Assembly: GCF_019042655.1 (NCBI RefSeq) | Contig: NZ_JAHPZO010000008.1 | Span: forward strand, 1 to 64,000 | Direction of reading: 5' to 3' | Length of the DNA stretch: 64,000 nucleotides | DNA from: Planococcus sp. CP5-4_YE | GTDB taxonomy: Bacteria; Bacillota; Bacilli; Bacillales_A; Planococcaceae | Shown: positions 42,970 through 52,208 of the stretch, in pieces | How positions within the stretch are numbered: the first letter of the stretch is position 1 | Layout of the letters: each line of letters opens with the position of its first letter | The notes under the pieces: generated by a model | Told to the model about the DNA's origin: nothing | Database searches by the model: none | The model's input: the letters and a program-made list of their open reading frames with translations, nothing else | Translations under genes and position numbers: made by a program

Positions 42970-43487
42970 CCTCCGCTCGATTTGATCGATCTGCATGTGC
43001 TGCTAGCCTAAGAGACAGAACTTCAACCTCCACCATCTTCATCTTTCTGGCCATCAAATGAATCGAGAAAGATGACAACAGTTTCACACTCACTAATAAA
43101 TAACCAAAAATCAATTATTTATCAAAAATATTAATTCGTATAACTAATAGCACTACAATAAACCTACATCAGGGGTCAAAATATGTAAAGTAGTCTATGA
43201 AAATTCTCATAATTCAGATAATATTTTGTTTTTCTTATATACTTTTAATGGAAAATCGCTAGCCTGATCCTTTGATAATAAGAAACCAAAACCCAATAGA
43301 CTTCACTGTTTACGGCTCTTTTCATCCCTCGCCTTTTTACAAATACCTTGCCAGGTTCACAACAAAGAGTAACCTACAATAATGATTTTCCGAAAATTTT
43401 TTTCAGTAATCCAGTCTCATTGTCACAATTGCAAAACCAATTATGACTATTCATTTTAATTTATAAAAATTCAAAATTCACTCTAAT
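42970..43487. other. AT-rich gap, no gene seen
   Basis: About 510 nt of low-GC DNA without a credible frame or repeat before doublet 13. Confidence 0.4.
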
Positions 43488-43575
43488 AAATTGTGTGGCG
43501 CACAGGGACAACCAACTAACAAACTCCCTACACGATGCGAATCCCACACCTTAAATTGTGCCACGCACAGGGACA
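43488..43575 (+). repeat. REP-like doublet 13 (65-bp spacing)
   Basis: Copies at 43488-43510 and 43553-43575. The second is a variant with CCACG in its centre. Confidence 0.88.
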
Positions 43576-43607
43576 AAACCTCAAAACCTCCAAACCCCTG
43601 AATGCAT

Positions 43608-43646
43608 AAAAACCCCTTGAACTCGGTCGAGTTCAAGGGGTTTTTG
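43608..43646 (-). terminator. Hairpin between repeat doublets
   Basis: AAAACCCCTTGAACTC and GAGTTCAAGGGGTTTTT arms, the same design as the 40673 and 42119 terminators with different arm bases. Likely terminates the symporter transcript. Confidence 0.85.
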
Positions 43647-43661
43647 ACATTCCGACTACTC

Positions 43662-43749
43662 AAATTGTGTGGCGCACAGGGACATCCAAGCGCCAGAATC
43701 CCTCTGCTATGCGAATTGCACATCAGAAATTGTGTCATGCACAGGGACA
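43662..43749 (+). repeat. REP-like doublet 14 (65-bp spacing)
   Basis: Copies at 43662-43684 and 43727-43749, 24 nt from the stop of the symporter gene. Confidence 0.9.
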
Positions 43750-43773
43750 AAACCAAAACCAAAACCAAAAAAC

Positions 43774-45192
43774 CTACGATTCGTACCCTTCTCTAACCGC
43801 TTTCTGGCGTTTCGCCCGTTTCTTCACTTTCAAATCCTTGCGGTAATACTCATCCGAAGTAAAGAACTCGTCCTTCAACTCTTTCACTTTGTTGCTAAGC
43901 AACAATACGGCGAGAATGTTCGGGATGAGAATAGCGGCAAGCATGATGTCGAGGAAGCCCCAGATCACTTCAGCTGCACCGACAGCGCCCAGAATGACAG
44001 CGAATATATAGACCACTTGCATGCCATAGGAAGCTTTAGTGCCGAACAAGAACTCCGCTTGCTTGGCGCCGTAGAACACGACAACCAAAATCGTCGACAA
44101 CACGAAGAAAATGAGCGCGACCGTCACGAGAATAGCGCCGAAATCACCGAAATACTGTTCAAAGGCCAAGCTTGTCAACGCCGATGAATTTTCCATCGCG
44201 CCTTCTTCTGTCCACACGCCGGAAGACAAAATGACAAATGCTGTCGCCGTACAGACGATCAAAGTATCCACGACCACGCCAATGACGGCCCAGAAGCCTT
44301 GGCGCACGGGATGGTCGGTCGTCGCCGCTGCGTGTGCGATCGGTGCCGTCCCAAGTCCTGCTTCGTTGGAATAAAGACCGCGGGCAAATCCCCAGCGGAT
44401 GACTTCCACAATCGCCGCCCCGGCAAATCCGCCCATAACAGGTGCCGGTGAAAAGGCGTTGCTGAAGATCAGCATAAAGAATTCCGGAACCGCTGTGATG
44501 TTCATCAACAGAATGACTACGGCCCCGCCGACATAGATCAATGCCATGAACGGAACGAAAATCTCCGTCACTTTACCGATGCGCTTGATGCCGCCGAAGA
44601 CGACGATCGACACAAGCACAGCGGTCGCAATGCCCGTCCACAAGACAGGTACATTAAATGTCGCTTGTACTGTATTGGCAATGGAGTTCCCTTGCACCAT
44701 GATGCTTGGGATCAATTCAATCATCAATGCGAACGAGAACCAGATCCCGAGCCATTTCATGTTCAAGCCTTTCTTCATGTAATACATCGGCCCGCCGACA
44801 AATTCGCCTTTTGCGTTCTTCTCGCGGTACTCAACCGCCAGCACGCTTTCCGCGAACTTCAGCGCCATGCCGATCAATGCGATAACCCACATCCAGAAAA
44901 TCGCGCCCGGTCCCCCGAACATGATTGCCGCCGGAACCCCGACAATGTTCGCTGCGCCGATCGTCGACGATAAGGCAGACGTCAATGCCTGAAACGGCGT
45001 GACCGTCCCTTCGCCTTTTGGCCGCCTGAAAATGCTGCCAAAGGTTTGGCCTACTATGTAGCTAAAATAGCGAAACTGAAAAAACCCTAATTTAAACGTC
45101 ATATAAAGTCCAGAAATCAATAACATCGTGATGAGCGGAATGCCCCATAGCCATGCTGAAAAATCAGCTACTCCCTGCAAGAATCGTTCCAA
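43774..45192 (-). CDS. Sodium:alanine/glycine symporter (AGCS family)
   Basis: A 472-residue membrane protein with about eleven segments. Family stretches: FQALTSALSSTIGAANIVGVP, GALFWMW-like GAIFWMWVIALIGMALKFAES, GGPMYYMKKGLN, and RWGFARGLYSNEAGLGTAPIAHAAATTDHPVRQG. Imports alanine or glycine with sodium ions. TTG start with AGGGGGA upstream. Single gene with terminator at 43608. Confidence 0.92.
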   Translation of the reverse strand: MERFLQGVADFSAWLWGIPLITMLLISGLYMTFKLGFFQFRYFSYIVGQTFGSIFRRPKGEGTVTPFQALTSALSSTIGAANIVGVPAAIMFGGPGAIFWMWVIALIGMALKFAESVLAVEYREKNAKGEFVGGPMYYMKKGLNMKWLGIWFSFALMIELIPSIMVQGNSIANTVQATFNVPVLWTGIATAVLVSIVVFGGIKRIGKVTEIFVPFMALIYVGGAVVILLMNITAVPEFFMLIFSNAFSPAPVMGGFAGAAIVEVIRWGFARGLYSNEAGLGTAPIAHAAATTDHPVRQGFWAVIGVVVDTLIVCTATAFVILSSGVWTEEGAMENSSALTSLAFEQYFGDFGAILVTVALIFFVLSTILVVVFYGAKQAEFLFGTKASYGMQVVYIFAVILGAVGAAEVIWGFLDIMLAAILIPNILAVLLLSNKVKELKDEFFTSDEYYRKDLKVKKRAKRQKAVREGYES

Positions 45193-45350
45193 CTGTTTTC
45201 CCCCTATAATATTTCAAGATATGAAATATTTCCCTTGATGCATAAGGATTAAACAGAAATAAGAGAATTATTTTGTAAATTTAGAAAAAATCAGCCAATT
45301 AACCCAAGCCGCGAGACTTTATATAACCCAATGCGCCTCCCCGAAAACCC

Positions 45351-45386
45351 AAAAACCTCAGACTCCATCAAGGAATCCGAGGCTTT
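45351..45386 (-). terminator. Terminator
   Basis: AACCTCAGACTCC and GGAATCCGAGGCTT arms with T runs on the minus strand; it ends the 45548 and 45417 frames. Confidence 0.75.
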
Positions 45387-45416
45387 CGTCTGATAGGTAA
45401 TGAAATTAAGCTACAC

Positions 45417-45518
45417 TCAATCGTCTAGAACGCGCTTCCGCACAATATGCTTCCTGACTGTGCTTTCACAACTCGCATATTGCTCCGCCAATCGCTTGAT
45501 GCAACTTCCAAATAACAT
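45417..45518 (-). pseudogene. Short HTH-like frame, possible gene remnant
   Basis: Thirty-three codons reading MLFGSCIKRLAEQYASCES then TVRKHIVRKRVLDD. KRLAEQY...STVRKHI looks like the second half of a helix-turn-helix. GGAG lies 5 nt before the ATG and a terminator follows. It may be the end of a decayed regulator or recombinase. Confidence 0.3.
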
Positions 45519-45547
45519 TATGACTCCAGCGATCTTAGAGTGCATTT

Positions 45548-46063
45548 TTAGAAATTATCTTCCACATACTGAGCTTCCTGCTCTTCCGATAACAAGCCCG
45601 TCGCCCGTCCGACCGTGCCGTTATGCCATTCCCAGATGGTATTGTGCACGTTGACGGCATTGGAGAAATTGCCTTCTTCCCACGCGGTCAAGCTTTGCTC
45701 ATAGAATTCGTACTCCTCATAAGCGCCTTCATTGGCCCGCAAGATTTTCAGCATTTCATCGATCCGCTCTGGCGTCATCTCAATGGCTCCGCGCTTTTCG
45801 GTTGCCTCGATTTTTTGATGCGTCATTTGGTGAAGATGAATCTGGAATTCCCCTTCACTCAAGCCTACCGTTTCCACAGTTTCATTCGCTTTCGGCGGTT
45901 CCGTATCTTCTTCCTGTGCCAACTTCTCGTCCGCCTCTTCCGCAGCTTGCGAGATTTGCTGCTCATCGCTAGTGGTTAAGCTCTTATACGCCCAATATCC
46001 AGCTCCCGCGAGTATAGCCAGCCCCACCAGGAGGATAGTGATCGTTCGTAATACAGTCTTCAA
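45548..46063 (-). CDS. Membrane-anchored protein, DUF6241-like
   Basis: A 171-residue protein with one N-terminal membrane segment (TILLVGLAILAGAGYWAYKSL), an acidic linker, then a helical domain: HLHQMTHQKIEATEKRGAIEMTPERIDEMLKIL and WEEGNFSNAVNVHNTIWEWHNGTVGRATGLL. The HQMTHQKV-like opening and NxIWxxHNGTVG end match what I recall of DUF6241. The C-terminal part faces outside. Function unknown. Confidence 0.7.
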   Translation of the reverse strand: MKTVLRTITILLVGLAILAGAGYWAYKSLTTSDEQQISQAAEEADEKLAQEEDTEPPKANETVETVGLSEGEFQIHLHQMTHQKIEATEKRGAIEMTPERIDEMLKILRANEGAYEEYEFYEQSLTAWEEGNFSNAVNVHNTIWEWHNGTVGRATGLLSEEQEAQYVEDNF

Positions 46064-46399
46064 ATAAACACGTCCTTCCTTTCATCATGAACTTCACCTG
46101 ATAAAAGCGTTTTTAAAATCAGTAAGGACTATTATACAGTAAAAATCTATGAAATGCTGTATTTCCACTATCTTTATTCCTATTAATCATAAATATAGAC
46201 AGTAAACTATAACTTATAATTTCCCAATTTTTTATATTTCATCCAATTTTATAATATGCGTTTTGTGTAATAGCAAAGTAAAACTTTGAACATTGTCGCG
46301 CATGATTGAACAGCTTCTTAAAGAATTGGTATTTTCGCGTCGTACATGCATTTGGCAATCAGCCTGCTCTTATATGGAATCTTTCACTGACAAACCATA
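46064..46399. other. Gap without recognised genes
   Basis: About 330 nt, AT-rich, holding the promoter side of the 45548 gene. No credible frame or repeat seen. Confidence 0.35.
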
Positions 46400-46439
46400 A
46401 AATAAGCAGCCCTCCCCTTATGGGAAGAGCTGCTTATTT
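46400..46439 (-). terminator. Terminator of the glycosyltransferase gene
   Basis: AAATAAGCAGC and GCTGCTTATTT arms around an inner CCCTTATGGG hairpin. Confidence 0.85.
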
Positions 46440-46462
46440 CCTTACTGTTTGTCCGTTCGAAC

Positions 46463-47470
46463 TCAACCATCTCGGCGCATTTCAGTTTTTCGCAAGGCGA
46501 TCGGTGAATAGTATTCGTCAATCAGGTAGACGGGGCGATTTTTTGTCTCATTGAAAACCTTCCCTAAATACTCGCCGATAATTCCAAGGGAAATCAATTG
46601 GATGCCGCCTAAAAACAAAATAACCGTCATCAGCGAAGGATACCCTGGTACTGAACCGCCAAACACCAAGGTGCGTATGAAGATAAACAGCATGAACAAT
46701 AGAGAGAGTATGGAAATTACAGTTCCAAAAAAAGAAGAAATCCGCAGGGGTGCCACGGTCGATGAGGTCAGCCCATCAATCGCTAAATTGAACAATTTCG
46801 GATAATTCCATTTGGTGGTGCCGGCTACCCGTTGTTCGCGGTCAAACAGCAATTCCTTTTTGTTGAAGCCAATCCAGTTGAACATGCCTTTTGTATAACG
46901 CTGAGACTCGCGCATCTGCCTTAATGCTTCGATGCATTTGCGGTCCAGCAAGCGAAAATCGCCGGTATTGTTTTGCGTCGGGATATGGGAGACTTTCTCC
47001 AGAATTTTGTAGTACGAATTGGACGACCACTTTTTGAACCAAGTTTCCCCTGCCCGCGTCTTGCGTTTGGCAAACACATCGTCGTAGCCCTTTTCCCAGT
47101 AGCGAATCATTTTTGGAATCAATTCAGGAGGATCTTGCAAATCGGCATCGATGATGATGACCGCATCCCCATTAATATGGTCAAATCCGGCGAGCATGGC
47201 GACTTCCTTGCCGAAGTTGCGCGATAAATTGACATAGGAAATTTCGGAATGCACTTTCGCCAATGTTTTCAGCATAGCAAGCGTATTGTCGCTGCTGCCA
47301 TCATTGACGAAAAGAAATTCAAATTGATAGTTCGGTAATTTCGCCGTAACGCTTTTCAAGCGATGGATAAGCGGATTCAACACTTCTTCTTCATTATATG
47401 CAGGAATCAGAATCGTAATTAGTTTCTTAATCTGTTTCACGCCCTCTTCACTTGTTAAATATTGTATCAT
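46463..47470 (-). CDS. GT2 glycosyltransferase, GtrB/DPM1 type
   Basis: A 335-residue polyprenyl-phosphate glycosyltransferase. GT-A domain with ILIPAYNEEEVLNPLI and IIDADLQDPPELI; two C-terminal membrane segments, as in GtrB and YkcC. It would load a sugar onto undecaprenyl phosphate in the inner leaflet. It is divergent from the GtrII-like gene at 47692; in GtrA/GtrB/Gtr systems this step supplies the lipid-linked sugar used outside. No GtrA-like flippase is seen nearby. The start is not certain; a GTG at 47440 is an alternative. Confidence 0.88.
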   Translation of the reverse strand: MIQYLTSEEGVKQIKKLITILIPAYNEEEVLNPLIHRLKSVTAKLPNYQFEFLFVNDGSSDNTLAMLKTLAKVHSEISYVNLSRNFGKEVAMLAGFDHINGDAVIIIDADLQDPPELIPKMIRYWEKGYDDVFAKRKTRAGETWFKKWSSNSYYKILEKVSHIPTQNNTGDFRLLDRKCIEALRQMRESQRYTKGMFNWIGFNKKELLFDREQRVAGTTKWNYPKLFNLAIDGLTSSTVAPLRISSFFGTVISILSLLFMLFIFIRTLVFGGSVPGYPSLMTVILFLGGIQLISLGIIGEYLGKVFNETKNRPVYLIDEYYSPIALRKTEMRRDG

Positions 47471-47691
47471 TATGATAACAATTTCTTCTCTGAAAAGCGA
47501 ACAAGAATTTATTGGCTACCATATATCCCGTACAATTGTTAAAGAATCAATTCTGATAACTCCTTCATTATATGGTACAATTTTGAAGGTTTTATTTTGC
47601 CTAACAATACAGTCCAACCAATCGAGTTTTTAAAACAACAAGACTTTTTTTGTACATACACGCATGCCTATCTATTTAAAAGGAGAATTTC

Positions 47692-49227
47692 ATGCCCGAA
47701 CATTTATTGCTTCGACTCAAAAACAATATCAAGCCGCAGTGGAAGACAGCGTTTTTTGCCGCTATCATCATCGGCTTTTTAACCCACCTATACATTTTCA
47801 CTAATACTTTGCCGAACCACGACAGCTTGTTCAATATTTACGGTTCGCAGAAAAAATTCGCCCTCGGCCGGTTTTTCCTGTCCCCTTTCAGCGGCATCAG
47901 TTCTTATTTTGACTTACCGTGGGTGAATGGCACTTTGTCCATTTTCTATTTGGCGCTTACCGCTGTCGCCCTTGTCGAATTATTCGACCTACGGAAAAAC
48001 CTATCGATCGTCTTGACCGCTGGATTGCTTGTCACATTTCCAACCGTCACTTCGACCTTTTCCTATATGTTTACAGCTGATGCTTATATGCTTGGTTCGT
48101 TGACGACCGTCCTTGCATTAATCCTCACGAAGAAATACAAATACGGGTTTTTGCCCGGAGCGCTCCTTTTCTATCTCAGTGTTGGGGTCTATCAGGCGAA
48201 TTTACCATTCCTGCTGACGCTTGTCACGGTCTTCTTGATCGCTGAAATCCTTGGCCGGAAAGCGGACTTAAAAACGGTTGGAGTTCACATCTTGCGGTTT
48301 TTTGCCGTCACGGCCGTCGGTATGGCTTTATACGGCATCACATTTAAACTATACACCAACTTCTTCGCTGGAAAAATCTCTGATTATCAAGGCTTGAGTG
48401 AAGTAGGAGACAGTTCAGTAACATTAGCTGAACGCTTCACTTTAATCAATGACTCGTTCCAAAAATTCTTCTTCCGCGGTTTCATCACCGATATGCCGGT
48501 CAACCTGTTTGAAGTATTAAATGTTGTCACGTTCGTCTTGATTATCCTAGGATTCAGCTGGTTTGCCATCTATCACAAACTCTACCGCCACGGGGCATTG
48601 TTCGGAATTGCGATTGGCTTGTTGCTGAGTTTGCCATTATCGGCTTATTGCTTGTATTTCGTTTCAGCTGAGGTCAGCTACCATATGTTGATGGTCATGG
48701 CATTAATCAGCATTTACTTTTTACCGATCGTTTTCTACGACAATTATGTTCACGTTAAATTCACCACGCCGTTCTTGGCCTGGAGCACTGTATTGGTGTC
48801 CGCGGTATTAATCTTCAACTTTGCAATCATCGCCAACATCGCCTATTTCAATATGAACTTAAAATACGAACGATCCTATGCATTCTTGAACCGCGTAGTG
48901 GACCGCATCGAAGAAACCGAAGGCGCTTCTGAAATTACTACACTCGCGATATTCGGGCGGATCTCCATGGACCCGAGCGTCAGCAGTGAAGAAGTGCCAA
49001 ATAGTGTACCGGCAATGACCGGCATGCTCGGAAGCCGCTTCTTAGCCCACCCTGCTCATTACAAGCGGATGATGAAAAACTATTTCGGGTATTCTTACGA
49101 CCTAGCCACAACAGAAGAGAAAACAGCCATCGAAGCCAGTAACTTGTACAAAGAAATGGAACCTTGGCCCGCCGCCAGTTCCGTCCGCCGCATCGACGAC
49201 ACCATCATTATCAAACTGGATGACTGA
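47692..49227 (+). CDS. GtrII-like membrane glucosyltransferase
   Basis: A 511-residue protein with ten or more membrane segments. The N-terminal stretch THLYIFTNTLPNHDSLFNIY and SFSYMFTADAYMLG-like TFSYMFTADAYMLG fit the GtrII glucosyltransferase domain (PF14264). Such enzymes move a sugar from a lipid carrier to a surface polymer on the outer face; in this Gram-positive the acceptor is probably a wall polymer or teichoic acid. It is divergent from the GtrB-type gene. AAAGGAGAA precedes the ATG. Confidence 0.85.
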   Translation: MPEHLLLRLKNNIKPQWKTAFFAAIIIGFLTHLYIFTNTLPNHDSLFNIYGSQKKFALGRFFLSPFSGISSYFDLPWVNGTLSIFYLALTAVALVELFDLRKNLSIVLTAGLLVTFPTVTSTFSYMFTADAYMLGSLTTVLALILTKKYKYGFLPGALLFYLSVGVYQANLPFLLTLVTVFLIAEILGRKADLKTVGVHILRFFAVTAVGMALYGITFKLYTNFFAGKISDYQGLSEVGDSSVTLAERFTLINDSFQKFFFRGFITDMPVNLFEVLNVVTFVLIILGFSWFAIYHKLYRHGALFGIAIGLLLSLPLSAYCLYFVSAEVSYHMLMVMALISIYFLPIVFYDNYVHVKFTTPFLAWSTVLVSAVLIFNFAIIANIAYFNMNLKYERSYAFLNRVVDRIEETEGASEITTLAIFGRISMDPSVSSEEVPNSVPAMTGMLGSRFLAHPAHYKRMMKNYFGYSYDLATTEEKTAIEASNLYKEMEPWPAASSVRRIDDTIIIKLDD

Positions 49228-49279
49228 AACCAAACCGCCCGTCGAGTGCAATGAAATCTTGGTGAGGCGGTTTGGTTTT
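49227..49279 (+). terminator. Terminator of the GtrII-like gene
   Basis: AAACCAAACCGCC and GGCGGTTTGGTTTT arms. The left arm begins at the stop codon. Confidence 0.85.
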
Positions 49280-49367
49280 ACGATCGAGCTGATCAGGCAG
49301 CTTGGGAGATACTAGCTCCACAACCTGCACCACTAAACTATTCATCCGCTGCGGAGGAAACCATTGC

Positions 49368-49841
49368 ATGAAAGCCAAATACATCCCCGTCCTCCTATGG
49401 GCTCTATTCATCTTGATCGCCACCAATAACTACAATTTCACGGCACTTTTGGCAAACGACATCAATTTCAATGTCCGGCTGTTCCCGAATCTGTCGGACC
49501 TACTCATCACGAGCGACATCCATCTCGATAGCAAACTGTACGTGTTCCAGAAAACCGGCCACGCCTTGTCGTTCGGCATTTTGTATCTATTAATGAATCA
49601 AGCCCTCAAAGAACGCCACGTCGCCTTCGCACTATGCAGCATGTTCGCCTTTTTCACCGAGTTCCTGCAGCTGTTCTTTGAACGCAGTGGAAGGCTTGTC
49701 GATGTACTTATCGACATTGCCGGTATTTACGTGGCGTATCGGTTGAGCGAATACGTCAAAATACATGGCGGCATAGTGTCGGCTTTCTTCGCGGCTACAG
49801 AGAAACTAGCGAATGTGCTAAAAGATGACAAATCACATTAG
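49368..49841 (+). CDS. VanZ-like membrane protein, second copy
   Basis: A 157-residue protein with about four membrane segments; VFQKTGHALSFGILYLLMN and ALCSMFAFFTEFLQLFFERSGRLVDVLIDIAGIYVAY are the VanZ signature. It differs clearly from the 1980 protein. GGAGGA lies 10 nt before the ATG at 49368. Role unknown; the GtrII-like neighbour suggests the envelope. Confidence 0.85.
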   Translation: MKAKYIPVLLWALFILIATNNYNFTALLANDINFNVRLFPNLSDLLITSDIHLDSKLYVFQKTGHALSFGILYLLMNQALKERHVAFALCSMFAFFTEFLQLFFERSGRLVDVLIDIAGIYVAYRLSEYVKIHGGIVSAFFAATEKLANVLKDDKSH

Positions 49842-49854
49842 TCCCAGACGACTA

Positions 49855-49894
49855 AAAGCCGAGTACCTCGCGACAACGAGATACTCGGCTTTTC
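49855..49894 (+). terminator. Terminator of the second VanZ gene
   Basis: AAAGCCGAGTACCTCG and CGAGATACTCGGCTTTT arms. Confidence 0.9.
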
Positions 49895-49976
49895 TGCCTA
49901 AAACGAAATCCTTGAATTCCAACCTAAAACACCTAAATCGTTCGTATCTGTTTTTTCAATAACTATAAGAAAAAAT

Positions 49977-50219
49977 CTAGTTTATGAAATGGCTCGATAA
50001 TAAGAATAGCCATGGGCTCACTAAGAGTAGAGCGCTTAGATACATATAGTTCCGTTTTCCAAGTCCCATCGCTATTGCCCAACTAAATAAACTACATAAA
50101 AGCGTCAGTATTAGGGTCGTAATGATTCCATATTCCTGGAAAAAAGGTATCGTGAAAGACAAAATACCAATGCTAAGTATAGTCCAATACATGATATAAG
50201 GTAATTTTTTGTTTTCCAT
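49977..50219 (-). CDS. Small membrane protein
   Basis: An 80-residue protein with three hydrophobic segments (YIMYWTILSIGILSFTIPFF, ITTLILTLLCSLFSWAIAM, YLSALLLVSPWLFLLSS). AGGGGGAA precedes the ATG. Family not recognised. Confidence 0.6.
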   Translation of the reverse strand: MENKKLPYIMYWTILSIGILSFTIPFFQEYGIITTLILTLLCSLFSWAIAMGLGKRNYMYLSALLLVSPWLFLLSSHFIN

Positions 50220-50351
50220 TGCGATTCCCCCTAAGAATCCATTCCCCCTTCTATTTAGTCCTAACAGTCATTCGTTAACGGATGTCCTTCGAGAAATGCT
50301 CGGTTTATTAACCCTTGGTCTCAAGACTCCCACAGAAATAGTTACCTGTAT

Positions 50352-50555
50352 TTATTCCAACTTACTAAAGCATCTTGAACAATAGATAATTTGGTCAGGA
50401 CCCCAGGCTTTTAAAAGAACATACCCATTTGTCTTTTTCGGTGTAACGATAATTGCCATCTTCTCGTCTTCTTCAACTTCTCTTCCGCAATTTCTGCAAG
50501 TGAATTTATCGCCAATAATAAGGATCCGCCCTCTCATAGAATTCCAATTTAGCAA
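50352..50555 (-). CDS. Small zinc-ribbon protein
   Basis: A 67-residue protein with CRNCGREV and CSRCFSKLE, two CXXC pairs about 37 residues apart: a likely zinc ribbon. TTG start with GAAGG 7 nt upstream; an in-frame ATG at 50537 is an alternative. AT-rich. Function unknown. Confidence 0.6.
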   Translation of the reverse strand: MLNWNSMRGRILIIGDKFTCRNCGREVEEDEKMAIIVTPKKTNGYVLLKAWGPDQIIYCSRCFSKLE

Positions 50556-50707
50556 CTTATTGCCTTCACTTTTTAACTAGGTTCGAATAACAAATCCGTT
50601 TCACAATTCAAAACCTCCCGAAACTGAGTCTTCAACTAACCTGTCCATTCATGAGCTTTCACAATGGCTACAATTCACCGAGTCCCAGTTTCCTGATTCT
50701 CGACCAA

Positions 50708-51325
50708 TTAGCCAAACAACTTCAATAACTCCTCGAACTCCTCAATCACATAATCAAACTCATCGACTTCCCCAAACCCATACGCTGCATAGACGAATGG
50801 AACATCCGCCAGTTTCGCCGCTTCACGATCGCCTTTTGTATCGCCGACATACACGGCCTTCGCCACATCGTTTCGTTCCATAACCAGTTGGATGTTCTCC
50901 CCCTTCGACAAACCTGTTCTTCCCGGGTTCTCGAAATCAAGGAAATACTTATCCAGCTCGTGGTACGCATAGAAGCTTTCGATATAGCCTTCCTGGCAAT
51001 TGCTGACGATGTATAAATTGTATTGCTGCGCGAGCCTATCTAGCACATGCTCCACACCGGAGTAGAGTTGCCCGCCTTGTTTTCGCAAATACGTACTCTC
51101 TAACTCCGAGGCCTTCTCGGTATACGTACGATGCTGCTCATCCGATAGATGCGGAAACAGCTTCTCCCTGGTTTCATGCGCTTGCAGCCCCATGACGCCG
51201 CGTAAATCTTCTTTCGTCAAATTTCCCTCTGCGCCGCTTTCCTCAAGCGCCTCGTTCCATGCCTTCAAAACGACGTCGAGCGAATTCCATAATGTCCCGT
51301 CCAAATCAAAAATGATGCTGTCCAT
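50708..51325 (-). CDS. HAD hydrolase (phosphoglycolate phosphatase-like)
   Basis: A 205-residue HAD family protein with motif I IFDLDGTLWNS (residues 3-13), motif II VSNCQ, motif III Lys and motif IV VGDTKGDREAA; the small helical cap is between motifs I and II. Substrate unknown. The ATG at 51325 has AAAGGAAG upstream; the longer frame runs into repeat DNA. Confidence 0.85.
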   Translation of the reverse strand: MDSIIFDLDGTLWNSLDVVLKAWNEALEESGAEGNLTKEDLRGVMGLQAHETREKLFPHLSDEQHRTYTEKASELESTYLRKQGGQLYSGVEHVLDRLAQQYNLYIVSNCQEGYIESFYAYHELDKYFLDFENPGRTGLSKGENIQLVMERNDVAKAVYVGDTKGDREAAKLADVPFVYAAYGFGEVDEFDYVIEEFEELLKLFG

Positions 51326-51370
51326 ATGTCTGACTTCCTTTCCACTGCATTTTCTCCATTCTACCGCAAC

Positions 51371-51458
51371 AAATTGTGTCGTGCACAGGGACGCAACTCG
51401 AGACGAATCCCGTTCTATCCATCTTCTCTCCTCCCGAATTGTGTGATGCACAGGGACA
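51371..51458 (+). repeat. REP-like doublet 15 (65-bp spacing)
   Basis: Copies at 51371-51393 and 51436-51458, 42 nt downstream of comK and upstream of the HAD gene. Confidence 0.9.
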
Positions 51459-51500
51459 AAAACAAAAGAGAGCAGGCACACAGCCCACTCTCCATCTCAC

Positions 51501-52082
51501 CTATTCCAAAGCCTTATGCTCATAATTCACATGTCCCGCCTGCTTAACCAAATGATACCTCGTCTCTGGCAGCACACGGCCACTCTCGAAAAACCGCTTC
51601 TGCGCTTCCATCTTGAACTGAAGTTCATACGCTTTTTCCATGCGGCGCTGGATCGACTTCTTGCTGCCATCAAGGATGATCGAACAACCATTGCTCAAAT
51701 TGACTTTCGTCGTACAGCCATCGATGCTGATGCATTCCATAATGTGCTGCAAGGATAGCCATACACAGCCCTCCACCAGCGCCGACTTGCTCGGCAATAA
51801 AATAATCCCTTTATCGCGATCGATGATGATCGGGTTCTTATTGAGCTTCCCGAGAATTGCCGCCGAGCCTTCCACCGCGCCGCGCATGCTCGAGCCCCGG
51901 AAGCGCAAATTCGTATCGATTAGATCGAAAGGCTTCGACTCGACCTTGATCTTGCCGTCCGTATGGTAAATCATTGAATTCAAGCAACCATTTTCATCGT
52001 AGTCCGGCAAAATCAATACGGTATCTTGCCCGATTTCCTTTTCAAAGTTCATTTCCAACTTGAAATTCTTCCGTTTTCTCAT
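51501..52082 (-). CDS. comK: Competence transcription factor ComK
   Basis: A 193-residue ComK homologue: FDLIDTNLRFRGSSMRGAVEGSAAI, NKNPIIIDRDKGIILLPSKSALVEGCVWLSLQHI and VNLSNGCSIILDGS align with the core of B. subtilis ComK. ComK binds AT boxes and switches on DNA uptake genes and its own gene. Start: ATG at 52082 with AAAAGGGGAT upstream; a longer frame to 52196 exists but runs through the leader hairpins. The leader holds possible attenuator structures (52125-52208). Confidence 0.88.
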   Translation of the reverse strand: MRKRKNFKLEMNFEKEIGQDTVLILPDYDENGCLNSMIYHTDGKIKVESKPFDLIDTNLRFRGSSMRGAVEGSAAILGKLNKNPIIIDRDKGIILLPSKSALVEGCVWLSLQHIMECISIDGCTTKVNLSNGCSIILDGSKKSIQRRMEKAYELQFKMEAQKRFFESGRVLPETRYHLVKQAGHVNYEHKALE

Positions 52083-52124
52083 TTCCGTATCCCCTTTTTT
52101 GAGTTTTCGCTTATCTCTTTCACT

Positions 52125-52208
52125 AAAAAGGAGTATACTAACTAATAGTTGGTACACTCCAACTGGTGCCTCCGGATGTCTGTCTCCCAAGACCATTACA
52201 TCCGGAGG
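52125..52208 (-). promoter_or_regulatory. comK leader with mutually exclusive hairpins
   Basis: On the comK-sense strand: stem A CCTCCGGATGT/ACATCCGGAGG (52208-52169); stem B AGTTGG/CCAACT (52164-52147); stem C GGAGTGTAC/GTATACTCC (52160-52130) followed by TTTTT, a terminator shape. B and C share bases and cannot form together. Stem A is also a good plus-strand terminator (TTTCTTTTT follows). Confidence 0.5.

Noticed and set aside
52083-52196. ComK N-terminal extension of 38 residues
   Set aside because: It runs through hairpin-forming leader DNA, and AAAAGGGGAT sits before the internal ATG at 52082.
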